From the NCBI RefSeq assembly GCF_001073085.1, contig NZ_JVFV01000007.1, positions 1 to 64,000 on the forward strand: 64,000 nucleotides of DNA. The letters are read 5' to 3'. Under the pieces are notes generated by a model. That model did no database searches, was not told the origin of the DNA, and saw only the letters and a program-made list of their open reading frames with translations. A program made the translations under genes and the position numbers. How positions within the stretch are numbered: position 1 is the stretch's first letter; every line of letters begins with the position of its first letter. Shown piece after piece: positions 53,352-61,564 of this stretch. Source of the DNA: Streptococcus pseudopneumoniae (GTDB taxonomy: Bacteria; Bacillota; Bacilli; Lactobacillales; Streptococcaceae).

Positions 53352-53384
53352 AGTATAGCATAAAGGACATAAATGTGCTATACT
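53352..53384. promoter_or_regulatory. divergent palindromic promoters for gtrA and queT
   Basis: AGTATAGCA (53352-53360) and TGCTATACT (53376-53384) are a perfect 9-bp inverted repeat with 15 bases between. Each arm is an extended -10 (TGC + TATACT), one per strand. The minus-strand copy places the start site at 53345, the A of the gtrA ATG. The plus-strand copy starts the queT riboswitch RNA near 53391. Confidence 0.65.
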
Positions 53385-53389
53385 TGTAA

Positions 53390-53466
53390 GGTTGACTTGC
53401 TCAACCCTTGGTGCTTAGCTTCTTTCACCAAGCATATTTTACGCGGGTTAATCGCTAAAGGAGAAA
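53390..53466 (+). ncRNA. preQ1-II riboswitch
   Basis: Streptococcal class II preQ1 riboswitch (COG4708 motif). P1 GGTTGA / TCAACC (53390-53406), P2 CTTGGTG / CACCAAG (53407-53413, 53426-53432), the small P4 GCG / CGC near 53442-53454, and a 3' AAAGGAG that pairs in the pseudoknot and is also the Shine-Dalgarno of queT. Binding of preQ1 should hide the ribosome site. The match to the known pneumococcal sequence is close as I recall it. Confidence 0.92.
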
Positions 53467-53468
53467 AC

Positions 53469-53978
53469 ATGAAAAAACTAACTATCCGTGATATGGCAGA
53501 TATTGCCATTGTCGCAGCAATTTATGTGGTTTTGACAATCACACCACCCCTTAATGCTATCAGTTATGGTGCTTATCAGTTCCGTATTTCTGAAATGATG
53601 AACTTCCTAGCCTTTTACAATCCTAAGTATATCATCGGTGTTACTCTTGGATGTATGATTGCAAATTTCTTCAGTTTTGGAATCATCGATGTTGCGGTTG
53701 GTGGAGGATCAACTCTTGTCTTCCTTAGCTTAGGAGTATGGCTGTTTAGCAAATACAGCAAAGACTATCTTTTTAATGGATTGATTCGTAAAGATCATTT
53801 CTTCTTTTCAATTCTTTTTTCGATTTCAATGATCACCATTGCTGCTGAATTGAATATCGTAGCAGAAGCACCTTTCTTCTTAACTTGGTTTACAACTGCT
53901 ATCGGAGAATTCGCTTCCTTGATTGTTGGTGCTATTCTTATAGGAAAAATCGGTAAGCGACTTGATTTGACCAGATAA
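53469..53978 (+). CDS. queT: queuosine precursor transporter QueT
   Basis: Substrate-binding S component of an ECF transporter for preQ1 or a related queuosine precursor (COG4708). 169 residues with about five to six membrane helices: LTIRDMADIAIVAAIYVVLTIT and YQFRISEMMNFLAFYNPKYIIGVTLGCMIANF. ATG at 53469 is fixed by the riboswitch, which lies in the open frame upstream. The shared EcfA-EcfT module lies elsewhere. Confidence 0.92.
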   Translation: MKKLTIRDMADIAIVAAIYVVLTITPPLNAISYGAYQFRISEMMNFLAFYNPKYIIGVTLGCMIANFFSFGIIDVAVGGGSTLVFLSLGVWLFSKYSKDYLFNGLIRKDHFFFSILFSISMITIAAELNIVAEAPFFLTWFTTAIGEFASLIVGAILIGKIGKRLDLTR

Positions 53979-54006
53979 AGATATCACATCAAATATTATT
54001 GAAAAT

Positions 54007-54032
54007 GGCTGAACATTGTTCAGTCTTTTTCT
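54007..54032 (+). terminator. queT terminator
   Basis: GGCTGAAC-ATT-GTTCAGTC followed by TTTTTCTTATTTTT. Confidence 0.85.
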
Positions 54033-54098
54033 TATTTTTCTATAGACCCAGACTCTCAACAAAAGTGGTATAATAAAGAAAAAAGGGATTATTTTAAT

Positions 54099-54518
54099 AT
54101 GTATGGTTATCGTATTTCAGTTTTTGAAGTCCTTTGGAAAAATCAGGTCATTAGATTTTTGTTAATTTTTTTAGCACTATTTTATTTCTATCTTTTTTTC
54201 CAAAGAGTTAAGACATCCTTAAAAAGTGGTGGGAGTATGTTGGATCCTTTTCATATTGCAAAGGGAAGATTATACATTCACACGATTATTCTTTTTAGAA
54301 AAAGGATTGTTCCTCTAGCTGAAATTAGACAGATTGATATTGATTACGTTCGAGGGAGAAGAATGAATGGGGACAGGTATCATCTGTACTTTACAAGGAA
54401 AGATGGAAAATCTTTTACTTTTCATTTTGGAAAAAGCAAAAGAAACGAGGAGTTATTGAAAAATCTTGCCAATGTGGCCAAGAAGTGCCATATTAAAATC
54501 TATTATTATTATTATTAA
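54099..54518 (+). CDS. uncharacterised membrane-anchored protein
   Basis: 139 residues. One membrane helix (about 17-36, VIRFLLIFLALFYFYLFF), then a basic soluble domain with a strand pattern like a bacterial PH domain (AKGRLYIHTIILFRKRIVPLAEIRQIDIDY, DRYHLYFTRKDGKSFTFHFG). The end is five tyrosines coded by a TAT run. A TGGTATAAT promoter and AAAGGGA ribosome site support it. I do not recognise the family; PH-like is a guess from pattern. Confidence 0.6.
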   Translation: MYGYRISVFEVLWKNQVIRFLLIFLALFYFYLFFQRVKTSLKSGGSMLDPFHIAKGRLYIHTIILFRKRIVPLAEIRQIDIDYVRGRRMNGDRYHLYFTRKDGKSFTFHFGKSKRNEELLKNLANVAKKCHIKIYYYYY

Positions 54519-54542
54519 GAGTCGATTGCTAAAATTGAATTG

Positions 54543-54573
54543 TTGTCACTTGTGACAGTTGTGACAGTTGTCA
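54543..54573 (+). repeat. tandem TTGTGACAG repeat before the next gene
   Basis: TTGTGACAG occurs twice in tandem (54550-54567) and a third partial copy TTGTCA follows. TGTCAC-TT-GTGACA (54544-54557) is a perfect palindrome overlapping the first copy. It lies about 20 bases before the start codon and looks like an operator array. Confidence 0.45.
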
Positions 54574-54593
54574 AAGCTAGGAGAGTAGCTAAT

Positions 54594-55241
54594 ATGAATC
54601 AACTACAAGTAATAAGAGAAGATAAACAACTAAGAATTTTATTGATGCAAGAATGCGATATTCTATTTTATGACCAGTTGAAAGAGATTGAATTTTCTCA
54701 GAACAATGAAGTTTATTCTCTATCGCCCATAGCCTTTGCCCAAGACGGTAGTGGGGGAGAATATGTAATTCTTGAGGATGAGAGTATCGGCTTTATAGGG
54801 AGTGAAGGCCAAGTTGGTCGGGTAGCAGAAAGCCTTGATGACCTGCTTACTTTCTTACTTCATGCTGGCTCTATCTCAGATTTTTCCTGTCGTTTGCTCT
54901 ATCAAAACATGCATTTGCTGGCACAATTCTGTAAAGGATTTATCGACAAAGCACGAGAAAATTATCAGTCAAAAGGTGAAGATTGGGATAAAGTGAGAAC
55001 TGGACTTGCACAAGAGTTGGGACTCGAATTTCAGCCAGAGAAACTGCAAGAGTTAGCGTTCAATTTTTATCAATCAGCGATAAGAACCCCTCTATTCACT
55101 TGTAAATATGGTCATGGTGAGAATGAATATGTCTGCGATTCTGTTTTATCAGATATTGTCGGCTTGTGGGTTTCAGAGCTGGTTGGGATGACTCCAGTTG
55201 AGATTGAAGATTTTGCTGCTACTAAAAATATTCAAGTGTAA
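54594..55241 (+). CDS. uncharacterised protein, possibly SMI1/KNR4-like
   Basis: 215 residues, soluble, acidic. The first part (about 1-85) has IAFAQDGSGGEYVILEDESIGFIGSEGQVGRVAESLDDLLTFLL, resembling SUKH (SMI1/KNR4) folds found in immunity and housekeeping proteins. The C-terminal half is helical and unassigned. ATG at 54594 follows AGGAGAG; the frame upstream is made of the repeat. No toxin gene is beside it. The family link is tentative. Confidence 0.6.
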   Translation: MNQLQVIREDKQLRILLMQECDILFYDQLKEIEFSQNNEVYSLSPIAFAQDGSGGEYVILEDESIGFIGSEGQVGRVAESLDDLLTFLLHAGSISDFSCRLLYQNMHLLAQFCKGFIDKARENYQSKGEDWDKVRTGLAQELGLEFQPEKLQELAFNFYQSAIRTPLFTCKYGHGENEYVCDSVLSDIVGLWVSELVGMTPVEIEDFAATKNIQV

Positions 55242-55312
55242 AAAGCAAAATTTAATTTTCACTTAAAATATCTCATGTTAAAATATTAATAATGATATTT
55301 TAAGGAGTTTAT

Positions 55313-56115
55313 ATGAGTTCTTCAGAATTTATTTCAAGAATTGATTATTATTATTATTGCCATAAGAAAGAAAGTTTATTTGACCAAAGTAAGTTTTAAT
55401 ATGCCATTCGCTCGATGTTTGCAGGTGCTTTCTTAACCTTTAGTACAGCTGCTGGGGCCATAGGTGCTGATCTACTCAATAGCATTGTTCCAAGTGCTGG
55501 TTATTTCCTATTTCCCTTTGTATTTGCTTGGGGACTTGCCTATATCGTTTTCTTGAACGCCGAGTTGGTTACCTCAAATATGATGTGCTTGACAGCTGGA
55601 ACATTTTTGAAGAAGATTAATTGGAAAAAAGCCTTTATCATTTTGCTCTATTGTGCCTTTTTCAACTTAGTTGGTGCTCTGTTAGTAGGTTGGTGCTTTG
55701 CTAATTCATCGGCGTTTCACACCTGACACACGACAGTTATCTTCCAAAGATTGTAGCTAAGAAGTTGGCACGACCTAGTGAGTTGGTCTTGTTGGAAGGG
55801 ATTTTGGCAAATATGTTTGTAAATATTGCTATTCTTTCTTCAGTTTTGATCAAGGATAGCAATGCCAAACTCTGGATTATCTTGTCAGCTATTTCTATGT
55901 TTGATTTCTTATCTAACGAGCATATTGCAGCCAATTTTTCGTCTTTTAGTATTATTAAATTCAGTATTGTTTCTGACCAAATTGCTAACTTTGATATTCC
56001 AAATATCCTCCGTCATTGGAGTGTTACCTTCATTGCTAACTTGATAGGTGGAGGATTCCTGATAGGTTTACCATACGCTTATCTTAATAAAAATGAAGAG
56101 ACTTATGTTGATTAG
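55313..56115 (+). pseudogene. formate/nitrite transporter gene, decayed copy
   Basis: Tandem paralogue of the intact channel gene at 56504. ATG at 55313 follows AAGGAG. Two lesions: a stop at codon 29 (TAA, 55397-55399; the intact copy has Lys) and a one-base loss near 55723, after which the frame resumes with THDSY and ARPSELVLLEGILANMFVN. A TAT run adds two tyrosines near the N terminus relative to the intact copy. The rest aligns without gaps, so decay is recent. Internal starts could give only half channels. Confidence 0.88.
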
Positions 56116-56154
56116 GACAAGCTTTTGAAAATAAAATGAATATTAATAATAGAG

Positions 56155-56191
56155 GAGGTCGGGACTAAAAATCCAGACCTCGATTTTTTTT
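56155..56191 (+). terminator. terminator after the decayed FNT copy
   Basis: GAGGTCgGGA / TCCaGACCTC with an A-rich loop and eight T. It recalls the ends of the TGGGACA elements. Confidence 0.8.
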
Positions 56192-56503
56192 CCAAAGAAG
56201 CTTTTGATAAAAACGTTGTTTTCTTTGTCTATAAATTCAAACAAATTATTAGTGCATGGACTTTAGCTGAAAAATAAAGAAACTTTTTTGTAAATTCAAT
56301 ATAGAACAAAAATAAAATATATATTGAATATATGGAATAATGGATTTAAAAATAAAGAGTTGAAAACATTAAAGATGCTGATACAAAGCAAATGGAAACG
56401 ATTGCTAAAAGTTATAAAAATATTGTAAATAGAATTAAGAAAGCCTTCCCATAATTTCGATTTTATGTTATAATATTCACAAATAAAAGTTTTAGGAGTT
56501 TAT
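56192..56503 (+). other. AT-rich gap with a possible gene tail
   Basis: Very AT-rich. At 56356-56454 one frame reads RVENIKDADTKQMETIAKSY and KNIVNRIKKAFP before a stop, which looks like the helical C terminus of a lost protein; a stop lies just before it. Near 56467 TGTTATAAT is an extended -10 for the FNT gene, with TTAGGAG as its ribosome site. Nothing else is recognisable. Confidence 0.3.
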
Positions 56504-57301
56504 ATGGTTTCTTCAGAATTTATCTCAAAAATTGAGTTTGCTTGTAAGAAAAAGGAAAGTCTTTACAGTCAAAGTAAATTCAAGTACGCTATCCGTTCAA
56601 TGTTTGCGGGTGCTTTCTTTACGTTCAGTACAGCGGCTGGTGCAGTTGGAGCTGACTTGATTAATAAGATTGCACCAGGTAGTGGACGCTTCCTTTTCCC
56701 ATTTGTTTTCGCTTGGGGGCTAGCTTATATCGTGTTCCTGAATGCTGAGTTGGTTACATCAAACATGATGTTTTTAACAGCTGGTAGTTTTTTGAAAAAA
56801 ATTAGCTGGAGAAAAACAGCTGAAATTCTTCTATATTGTACTTTCTTTAACTTAATCGGAGCTCTTATTGGTGGCTGGGGATTTGCTCATTCAGCCGCTT
56901 TCGCTAATCTAACACACGATAGCTTTATTTCTGGAGTCGTGGAGATGAAGTTGGGCCGTTCAAATGAACTAGTTTTGCTTGAAGCAATTTTGGCTAATGT
57001 CTTTGTAAACATCGCGATTCTTTCATTTGTTTTAGTTAAAGATGGTGGTGCCAAACTTTGGTTGGTTCTATCAGCCATTTACATGTTTGTATTCTTAACA
57101 AATGAGCACATCGCCGCAAACTTTGCATCATTTGCTATTGTGAAATTCAGTGTTGCTGCTGATTCAATCGCAAACTTCGGTATTGGAAATATTCTTCGTC
57201 ACTGGGGTGTAACCTTTATCGGTAACTTTATCGGAGGTGGTCTACTGATGGGATTGCCTTACGCCTTCTTAAACAAAAACGAAGATACATACGTAGATTA
57301 A
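56504..57301 (+). CDS. formate/nitrite transporter (FNT) family channel
   Basis: Pentameric anion channel for formate, nitrite or related small acids; the exact ion cannot be read. 265 residues, six membrane helices: YAIRSMFAGAFFTFSTAAGAVG is the FNT signature, AELVTSNMM the central part, and TNEHIAANFASFAIV near helix 6. In streptococci formate export from pyruvate formate-lyase is a likely job. Intact copy of a tandem pair. Confidence 0.88.
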   Translation: MVSSEFISKIEFACKKKESLYSQSKFKYAIRSMFAGAFFTFSTAAGAVGADLINKIAPGSGRFLFPFVFAWGLAYIVFLNAELVTSNMMFLTAGSFLKKISWRKTAEILLYCTFFNLIGALIGGWGFAHSAAFANLTHDSFISGVVEMKLGRSNELVLLEAILANVFVNIAILSFVLVKDGGAKLWLVLSAIYMFVFLTNEHIAANFASFAIVKFSVAADSIANFGIGNILRHWGVTFIGNFIGGGLLMGLPYAFLNKNEDTYVD

Positions 57302-57328
57302 AAGTTGGATTGATTCCAACTTTTTCTT
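57301..57328 (+). terminator. FNT terminator
   Basis: AAAGTTGGA / TCCAACTTT with TTCTTTTTG after it. TGCTATAAT for the next gene follows 20 bases on. Confidence 0.8.
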
Positions 57329-57381
57329 TTTGTTTTTCCATGCTATAATGAAAGTAGTAATGTTAAATTTAGAGGAAAATC

Positions 57382-58656
57382 ATGAACGAAATTAAATGTC
57401 CAAATTGTGGCGAAGTTTTTACAGTTAATGAAAGTCAATATGCAGAACTGATTTCTCAAGTTCGAACTGTAGAGTTTGATAAGGAATTGCATGAACGCAT
57501 GAAGCAAGAGCTGGCCTTGGCTGAGCAAAAAGCCATGAATGAACAGCAGACAAAACTTGCGCAAAAAGACCAAGAAATTGCCCAGCTACAAAGTCAAATT
57601 CAGAACTTTGATACCGAAAAAGAATTAGCCAAAAAAGAAGTAGAGCAAAGTGCTAGTCAAAGTCTGCTAGAGAAGGAAAAAGAAGTTCAAGCACTGGAGA
57701 ATCAGCTGGCTACCTTACGCTTGGAGCATGAGAATCAGCTGCAAAAGACACTGTCTAATCTAGAGAAAGAAAGAGACCAGGTCAAAAATCAGCTCCTTCT
57801 ACAAGAAAAAGAAAACGAGCTTTCTCTGACTTCAGTTAAGCAAAACTATGAAGCTCAGCTTAAGGCAGCTAATGAGCAGGTTGAGTTTTACAAGAATTTC
57901 AAGGCCCAACAATCAACCAAGGCTATTGGAGAAAGTCTTGAGCAGTATGCGGAAAGTGAGTTTAACAAGGTTCGTAGCTTTGCCTTTCCAAACGCTTATT
58001 TCGAAAAGGACAACAAGGTTTCAGCACGTGGTTCTAAGGGCGATTTTATCTTCCGTGACTTTGATGAAAATGGGCTAGAATTCATTTCCATCATGTTTGA
58101 GATGAAAAATGAAGCGGACGGGACAGAGAAGAAACATAAAAATGCAGACTTCTATAAAGAGTTGGATAAGGATCGTCGTGAGAAAAACTGTGAGTATGCA
58201 GTTTTGGTAAGTATGCTTGAGGCTGATAACGACTACTTCAATACTGGGATTGTCGATGTTAGTCACGAATATGAGAAGATGTACGTCATTCGTCCCCAGT
58301 TCTTTATCCATTTGATTGGACTCTTGCGCAATGCTGCACTGAATTCTCTCAAATACAAGCAGGAATTGGCTTTGGTTCGCGAGCAAAATATTGACATTAC
58401 GCATTTCGAGGAAGACTTGGATGCCTTCAAGGTTGCCTTTGCAAAGAATTACAATTCAGCTTCTGTCAACTTCGGCAAGGCCATCGATGAGATTGATAAA
58501 GCCATTAAGCGTATGGAAGAGGTCAAGAAATTCCTGACAACATCAGAAAACCAACTCCGACTGGCTAATAACAAGCTGGATGATGTTTCGGTTAAAAAAT
58601 TGACTCGCAAAAATCCAACCATGAAGGCTAAGTTTGAAGCTTTGAAGGAAGACTAG
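57382..58656 (+). CDS. DUF2130 domain protein
   Basis: 424 residues: an N-terminal zinc-ribbon half CPNCGEVF, a long coiled coil (about 30-180, Gln/Glu/Lys-rich), and the DUF2130 domain (about 185-400) with SKGDFIFRDFDENGLEFISIMFEMKNE and EKNCEYAVLVSMLEADNDYFNTGIVDV. That pattern recalls restriction-endonuclease-like folds, so a nuclease role has been proposed for the family; unproven. GAGGAAAA before the ATG. Confidence 0.85.
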   Translation: MNEIKCPNCGEVFTVNESQYAELISQVRTVEFDKELHERMKQELALAEQKAMNEQQTKLAQKDQEIAQLQSQIQNFDTEKELAKKEVEQSASQSLLEKEKEVQALENQLATLRLEHENQLQKTLSNLEKERDQVKNQLLLQEKENELSLTSVKQNYEAQLKAANEQVEFYKNFKAQQSTKAIGESLEQYAESEFNKVRSFAFPNAYFEKDNKVSARGSKGDFIFRDFDENGLEFISIMFEMKNEADGTEKKHKNADFYKELDKDRREKNCEYAVLVSMLEADNDYFNTGIVDVSHEYEKMYVIRPQFFIHLIGLLRNAALNSLKYKQELALVREQNIDITHFEEDLDAFKVAFAKNYNSASVNFGKAIDEIDKAIKRMEEVKKFLTTSENQLRLANNKLDDVSVKKLTRKNPTMKAKFEALKED

Positions 58657-58665
58657 GAGGCTTCT

Positions 58666-59109
58666 ATGCAGATACGAAAAGCAACCATAAAAGATGCTGA
58701 AGCACTATTGTCTCTATATGAAGACTTGGGCTATCCAACGACCGCTTCTAAGCTGTCTCGACGTTTAGAAATGATTCTTTCTCAGCCGCATTATGGCTGT
58801 CTTTTAGCTGAAAGAAACGGAGAAATTTTAGGTTTCTTAGGTTACGCAAAGCTCTTCTTTTTTGAAACAGATGGATCTTATTATCGTATTTTAGCTTTGT
58901 CAGTTGCAAAAGAAACAAGACGACAAGGAATTGCTAGTAGGCTAATCGATGAATTGAAAAAACAAGCGGTAAAAGAAGGAGTTGAGGCACTGGCTTTAAA
59001 TAGTGGATTAACCGCTGAACGAAATGCTGCACATCAGTTTTATCAGGCAGTTGGATTTGAAAAAGTGACTGCCGGCTTTGCCTTGCATTTAAAAACTCAA
59101 CATAAATAA
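58666..59109 (+). CDS. GNAT family N-acetyltransferase
   Basis: 147 residues: MQIRKATIKDAEALLSLYEDLGYP, the acetyl-CoA loop LSVAKETRRQGIASRLIDELK (near 80-100), and NAAHQFYQAVGFEKV. Substrate unknown. It starts 9 bases after the DUF2130 gene, with AGGAGG, so is co-transcribed. Confidence 0.87.
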   Translation: MQIRKATIKDAEALLSLYEDLGYPTTASKLSRRLEMILSQPHYGCLLAERNGEILGFLGYAKLFFFETDGSYYRILALSVAKETRRQGIASRLIDELKKQAVKEGVEALALNSGLTAERNAAHQFYQAVGFEKVTAGFALHLKTQHK

Positions 59110-59140
59110 ATCATAAAAAAATAGTAGAGGGAACGAAGTG

Positions 59141-59944
59141 ATGTCTTCAACAAAAGGGAAAACCTTATATTTTAACGAAAAGAGCATGGACTATGTGACA
59201 TTTGGAAAAGGAAAGGACCCTCTAGTAATTATACCAGGCTTGGGTGATGGACTACAGACAGTTAGGGGCATGGCTCAAATGATAGCTTTAACTTACCGAG
59301 AATTTGCCAAGGTTTATAAAGTTTATGTTTTTTCTCGAATCAATGAGTTGAGGCAGGGTTATACGACACGGGATATGGCAGCAGATGTTGCAGAAGCAAT
59401 GGAGGTATTAAATATTACAAGTGCCTATGTTATGGGGATTTCGCAAGGTGGAATGATTGCCCAATGGCTAGCTGTAAACTTTCCAGAAAAGGTTGAAAAG
59501 CTAGTTTTGGCTGTTACAACTGCAAAACTAAGTAATCTAGGTAGGGAGAGAATTAGTCGCTGGCTAAACCTGAGTCAGTCAGGTACTTATAAAGATCTGA
59601 TGATTGATATTGCTCGTCACTCTTACACGACTAAATCCTTTGGAAAATTTAAATACCTTTATCGAATAATGGGAATCTTTGGTCGCATTAAAGATAAACA
59701 ACGTATTGATATTCAGGCTGTATCTTGTTTGAAGCATGATAGTCTAACTTGTTTGGAAAAAATTAACTGCCCTACGTTAATCGTTGGAGCAGAAAAAGAT
59801 GATGTTTTAGGCGTAGAAGCTTCGGTTGAATTGCATCAGCATATCAAAGGTAGTCAACTGATTATTTTACCAGGGTGTGGACATGCACTCTATGAACAGA
59901 ATAAGGATTTCCAAAAAAGAGTTTTAGTATTTTTAGAAAGTTAA
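59141..59944 (+). CDS. alpha/beta hydrolase
   Basis: 267 residues. Nucleophile Ser101 in GISQGGMIAQ (G-x-S-x-G), oxyanion region IPGLGDG near 31, catalytic Asp likely in GAEKDDVLG, and His in PGCGHALYEQ. No signal peptide. The substrate is unknown. ATG at 59141 has AGAGGG with 9-base spacing; an adjoining GTG at 59138 is also possible. It ends 3 bases before truB. Confidence 0.85.
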   Translation: MSSTKGKTLYFNEKSMDYVTFGKGKDPLVIIPGLGDGLQTVRGMAQMIALTYREFAKVYKVYVFSRINELRQGYTTRDMAADVAEAMEVLNITSAYVMGISQGGMIAQWLAVNFPEKVEKLVLAVTTAKLSNLGRERISRWLNLSQSGTYKDLMIDIARHSYTTKSFGKFKYLYRIMGIFGRIKDKQRIDIQAVSCLKHDSLTCLEKINCPTLIVGAEKDDVLGVEASVELHQHIKGSQLIILPGCGHALYEQNKDFQKRVLVFLES

Positions 59945-59947
59945 TAA

Positions 59948-60826
59948 ATGAACGGTATTATCAACTTAAAAAAAGAGGCGGGGATGACCTCGCACGATGC
60001 AGTTTTCAAGCTGCGTAGGATTTTAGGAACTAAGAAGATTGGTCATGGAGGGACTTTAGACCCTGATGTTGTCGGTGTTTTACCCATTGCCGTCGGTAAG
60101 GCGACTCGCATGGTAGAGTTTATGCAGGACGAAGGTAAGGTCTATGAGGGTGAAATTACTCTGGGATATTCTACAACAACCGAGGATGCTAGTGGTGAAG
60201 TTGTTGCAGAGACACCAGTATTGTCTCCCTTAGATGAAACCATTGTTGATCAAGCAATCGCTAGTCTGACAGGTCCTATCACTCAGATTCCACCTATGTA
60301 CTCTGCTGTCAAGGTCAATGGTCGCAAACTCTATGAGTATGCGCGTGCTGGTCAGGAAGTGGAGCGTCCAGAACGTCAGGTGACGATTTATAGTTTCGAA
60401 AGAACCAGTCCTATTTCCTATGTGGAGAATCTTGCTCGATTTAGCTTCCGTGTAAAATGTAGCAAAGGGACTTATATCCGTACCTTGTCAGTTGACTTGG
60501 GAGAAAAACTTGGCTATGCAGCTCATATGTCTCATTTAACACGAACAAGCGCTGCAGGCTTGCAGTTAGATGATGCTTTGACCTTGGAAGAAATTTCCGA
60601 AAAAGTAGAGGCTGGACAACTAGACTTTCTTCATCCCTTAGAGATTGGTACAGGTGACTTAGTTAAGGTGTATTTGACTCCAGAACAGGCAGAAGAAGTG
60701 CGTTTTGGTCGCTTTATTGAATTGGAGCAAACTGAGAAGGAATTGGCTGGTTTTGAAGGTGATAAGTTATTAGCCATTTTAGAGAAACGGGATTATCTTT
60801 ATAAACCAAGAAAGGTTTTCTATTGA
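59948..60826 (+). CDS. truB: tRNA pseudouridine(55) synthase
   Basis: Makes pseudouridine 55 in the tRNA T loop. 292 residues: [22 protein letters not shown], catalytic Asp38 in [22 protein letters not shown], and [16 protein letters not shown]. No C-terminal PUA of the long type is obvious beyond about 230. The usual partner ribF is not here. A 176-base AT-rich gap with no clear terminator follows. Confidence 0.95.
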   Translation: MNGIINLKKEAGMTSHDAVFKLRRILGTKKIGHGGTLDPDVVGVLPIAVGKATRMVEFMQDEGKVYEGEITLGYSTTTEDASGEVVAETPVLSPLDETIVDQAIASLTGPITQIPPMYSAVKVNGRKLYEYARAGQEVERPERQVTIYSFERTSPISYVENLARFSFRVKCSKGTYIRTLSVDLGEKLGYAAHMSHLTRTSAAGLQLDDALTLEEISEKVEAGQLDFLHPLEIGTGDLVKVYLTPEQAEEVRFGRFIELEQTEKELAGFEGDKLLAILEKRDYLYKPRKVFY

Positions 60827-61002
60827 TTAAAGCTGGTGGAAAAATTGCAAACTGATGTTTAGTTTAAAAAAGCTGATAGACAGTCTAGTTTAGAAGAAAA
60901 ATTGTTTTGAAAAAGGGTTGAAAACACGGTGATATTTGACAGTTTTGCTTGCTTATGATAATATTTAAATAAAGAAAAGCTAGAAAACTTTCAGAGGATA
61001 TT

Positions 61003-61494
61003 ATGAGTATTGAGATGACTGTTAGTGAGATTGCTGAGGTCTTGGGCTTGTCCCGCCAAGCAATCAATAACCGTGTCAAGGAATTACCTGAAGAAGATAC
61101 GACTAAAAATGATAAAGGAGTCACTGTGGTAACTCGCAGTGGTTTGATTAAGCTTGAAGAAATCTACAAAAAAACTATTTTTGAAGATGAACCTGTTAGT
61201 GATGATGTGAAGCAACGTGAGTTGATGGAGATTCTTGTTGATGAAAAGAACGCTGAAATCATCCGTCTTTATGAGCAGTTAAAGGCTAAAGACAAACAGT
61301 TAGCTGAAAAAGATGAACAGATGCGTGTCAAAGACCGTCAAATCGCAGAAAAAGATAAGCAATTGGATCAACAACAACAGTTAACCCTACAAGCCATGAA
61401 GGACCAAGAAAACCTTCAGTTGGAGTTGGATCAGGCTAAGCAAGAAGTACAAGCAACGAAGAAAGGCTTCTTTGCTCGCTTATTTGGAGGATAA
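61003..61494 (+). CDS. rocS: chromosome segregation regulator RocS
   Basis: 163 residues: N-terminal helix-turn-helix (about 4-45, MTVSEIAEVLGLSRQAINNRVKEL), a long coiled coil (about 70-150, repeated AEKDEQMRVKDRQIAEKDKQ), and a C-terminal amphipathic helix KKGFFARLFGG that anchors it to the membrane. This matches pneumococcal RocS, which links chromosome segregation with division and the capsule kinase system. AGAGGAT precedes the ATG. Monocistronic. Confidence 0.9.
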   Translation: MSIEMTVSEIAEVLGLSRQAINNRVKELPEEDTTKNDKGVTVVTRSGLIKLEEIYKKTIFEDEPVSDDVKQRELMEILVDEKNAEIIRLYEQLKAKDKQLAEKDEQMRVKDRQIAEKDKQLDQQQQLTLQAMKDQENLQLELDQAKQEVQATKKGFFARLFGG

Positions 61495-61498
61495 GAAA

Positions 61499-61537
61499 AA
61501 ACTGCTTGGTTTCTAGGTATAACCAAGTAGTTTCTTT
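61499..61537 (+). terminator. rocS terminator
   Basis: AAACTGCTTGGTT / AACCAAGTAGTTT, 13 bp with one wobble, then CTTTTT. Confidence 0.85.
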
Positions 61538-61564
61538 TTACACATACAGTAAGGAATGGAAAAG

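Noticed and set aside
53373..53468. In-frame N-terminal extension of queT
   Set aside because: It overlaps the -10 box and the preQ1-II riboswitch; the ATG at 53469 follows the riboswitch-controlled ribosome site.
54500..55356. TAT/TTA triplet runs as phase-variation switches
   Set aside because: Triplet changes do not shift the frame; one run is in a protein tail and the other in a pseudogene.
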